Program-made: the position numbers and the translations under genes
Part shown: positions 41,409 through 42,274 of the stretch, in pieces
Layout of the letters: each line of letters begins with the position of its first letter
How positions within the stretch are numbered: position 1 is the first letter of the stretch
The notes under the pieces: generated by a model
Seen by the model: the letters and a program-made list of their open reading frames with translations, nothing else
What the model was told of the DNA's origin: nothing
Database searches by the model: none
Assembly: GCA_964483725.1 (NCBI GenBank)
Contig: CAZACQ010000007.1
Location: 1-42,274 of the forward strand
Direction of reading: 5' to 3'
Source of the DNA: CAZACQ01 sp964483725
Lineage (GTDB): Bacteria > Patescibacteriota > Gracilibacteria > Absconditabacterales > Absconditicoccaceae
DNA: 42,274 nucleotides

Positions 41409-42274
41409 ATGAAAAAACTTTTTAATATTGTTTTATTATCAATTTTTGCTTTGCTTTTATCATGATGTTTTGGCTGAGATAATGTTTATTATCTGGAATG
41501 AGAAGACCAAACTATCAGTAGTAAAGTTTTGAAAAATATTGATACTATTGAATTTATGTGAGAAGAAATAGTTATTGATGATTACAACTATCTTAGGAAA
41601 AGATTGGAAAGAGAGTTTCATATAGTGGCAGATACTACTTATCAATATGTTCTGTGGCTCAAGAGGACTTGAATGTATTTCCCATATATTGAATATTATC
41701 TAGAACAAGCATGATTGCCAAATGATTTGAAATATCTTCCTATTGCAGAAAGTTTTTTAAGGAATGAAGCATATTCTAGTGCAGGTGCAGCTGGTATTTG
41801 GCAGTTTATGACTCCTACATCTAGGCAATATTGATTGATAGTAAATGATAATGTAGATGAAAGAAATAATTATCAAAAGGCAACTTTAGCTGCTATTGAT
41901 TATTTGCAGTATTTACATAACTTTTTTGATTGAGATTGGCTTTTGGCCTTGGCATGATACAATAAATGAGAAAATGCTATAAGAAGAACTGTTGAAAATC
42001 AAAGTAGTGATGATTATTTTGATTTATTATTAAATACTGAAACTTGACGTTTTATTCCTAGAATTATGGCAATCAAAATAGCCTATGAATATAGAGAACA
42101 ACTTGGTATGGATTTGGACGAAGATGAGTTTTACTCTTTCCCAGATTATGAAGTAATAGAAGTTGAAAGTATTGATAATTTGTTTAGATTTGCTAGAGAA
42201 AATAATACTTCTTTGTACGACTTTTATCAACTAAACCCTTGGATAAAAGTTTTAAATAATAATCTGCCAGCAAG
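41409..42274 (+). CDS. Lytic transglycosylase lipoprotein, MltD-like (3' end cut by window)
   Basis: At least 288 aa are visible; the gene runs off the window. The lipobox LLLSGC places the lipid-carrying Cys at residue 20, with the preceding Gly as TGA. The SLT domain reads LPNDLKYLPIAESFLRNEAY, with the catalytic Glu in IAES, then SSAGAAGIWQFMTPTSRQYG and LLALAGYNKGENAI, all typical of MltD. After the catalytic domain, LFRFARENNTSLYDFYQLNP resembles a LysM repeat. The enzyme cuts glycan strands of peptidoglycan. It follows the giant surface protein by 21 bases, hinting at joint expression. Confidence 0.92.

Noticed and set aside
1..42274. Widespread apparent pseudogenes and short ORFs under the standard code
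   Set aside because: Reading TGA as glycine restores full-length conserved proteins; the fragments are an artefact of the wrong code.

Overview
The window comes from an AT-rich bacterium that reads UGA as glycine (translation table 25). This fits Candidate Phyla Radiation lineages such as Absconditabacteria (SR1) or Gracilibacteria (BD1-5/GN02); the sequence alone does not separate the two. In-frame TGA falls where well-known families need glycine: the two G codons of the GGQ motif of release factor 1, the P-loops of DnaA and Der, G boxes of the histidine kinase, and a glycine-rich tail of a YbaB protein. Only TAA and TAG end genes. The one class-I release factor present is RF1 (UAA/UAG), and no RF2 is seen. 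Under the standard code nearly every gene would look broken. All CDS below are read with TGA = Gly. Almost no gene has a Shine-Dalgarno sequence.

Layout. 1-6.9 kb: housekeeping genes. tig and ybaB on +, a MurF-like fragment and der on -, then a + operon of YraN-like nuclease, CtpA protease, a zinc ribbon protein and a Trm11-like methyltransferase. 6.9-7.15 kb: a structured minus-strand RNA of about 240 nt with its own promoter and terminator, not recognised. 7.3-13 kb (+): an encapsulated-ferritin-like protein, Tex, a DUF4105 membrane protein, a GGCT-like protein and a histidine kinase/response regulator pair. 13-18.2 kb: a small secreted protein, DAHP synthase (-), a secreted amidase fused to a SpoIID domain, RlmN (-), and a small Cys-rich gene with foreign-looking composition and a perfect Shine-Dalgarno. 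18.2-23.7 kb (-): secG, an OppA-like binding protein, an M50 protease, prfA and dnaA read in one direction. 23.84-24.19 kb: RNase P RNA.

24.3-42.3 kb (+): seven consecutive genes for exported proteins. They are a DUF916-like membrane-anchored protein, a small secreted protein, a TIG-like protein, a peptidoglycan-binding-domain protein, a 1454-aa protein with a beta-barrel-like region followed by FIVAR and Ig-type domains, a 2532-aa Ig-repeat protein with a lamin-tail domain, and a lytic transglycosylase lipoprotein cut by the window end. With the amidase-SpoIID protein this is a large investment in cell surface and wall-cutting functions. That would suit an epibiont or predator that attaches to other bacteria, but lifestyle is inference.

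No tRNA, 5S/16S/23S rRNA, CRISPR array, insertion sequence or prophage was found.
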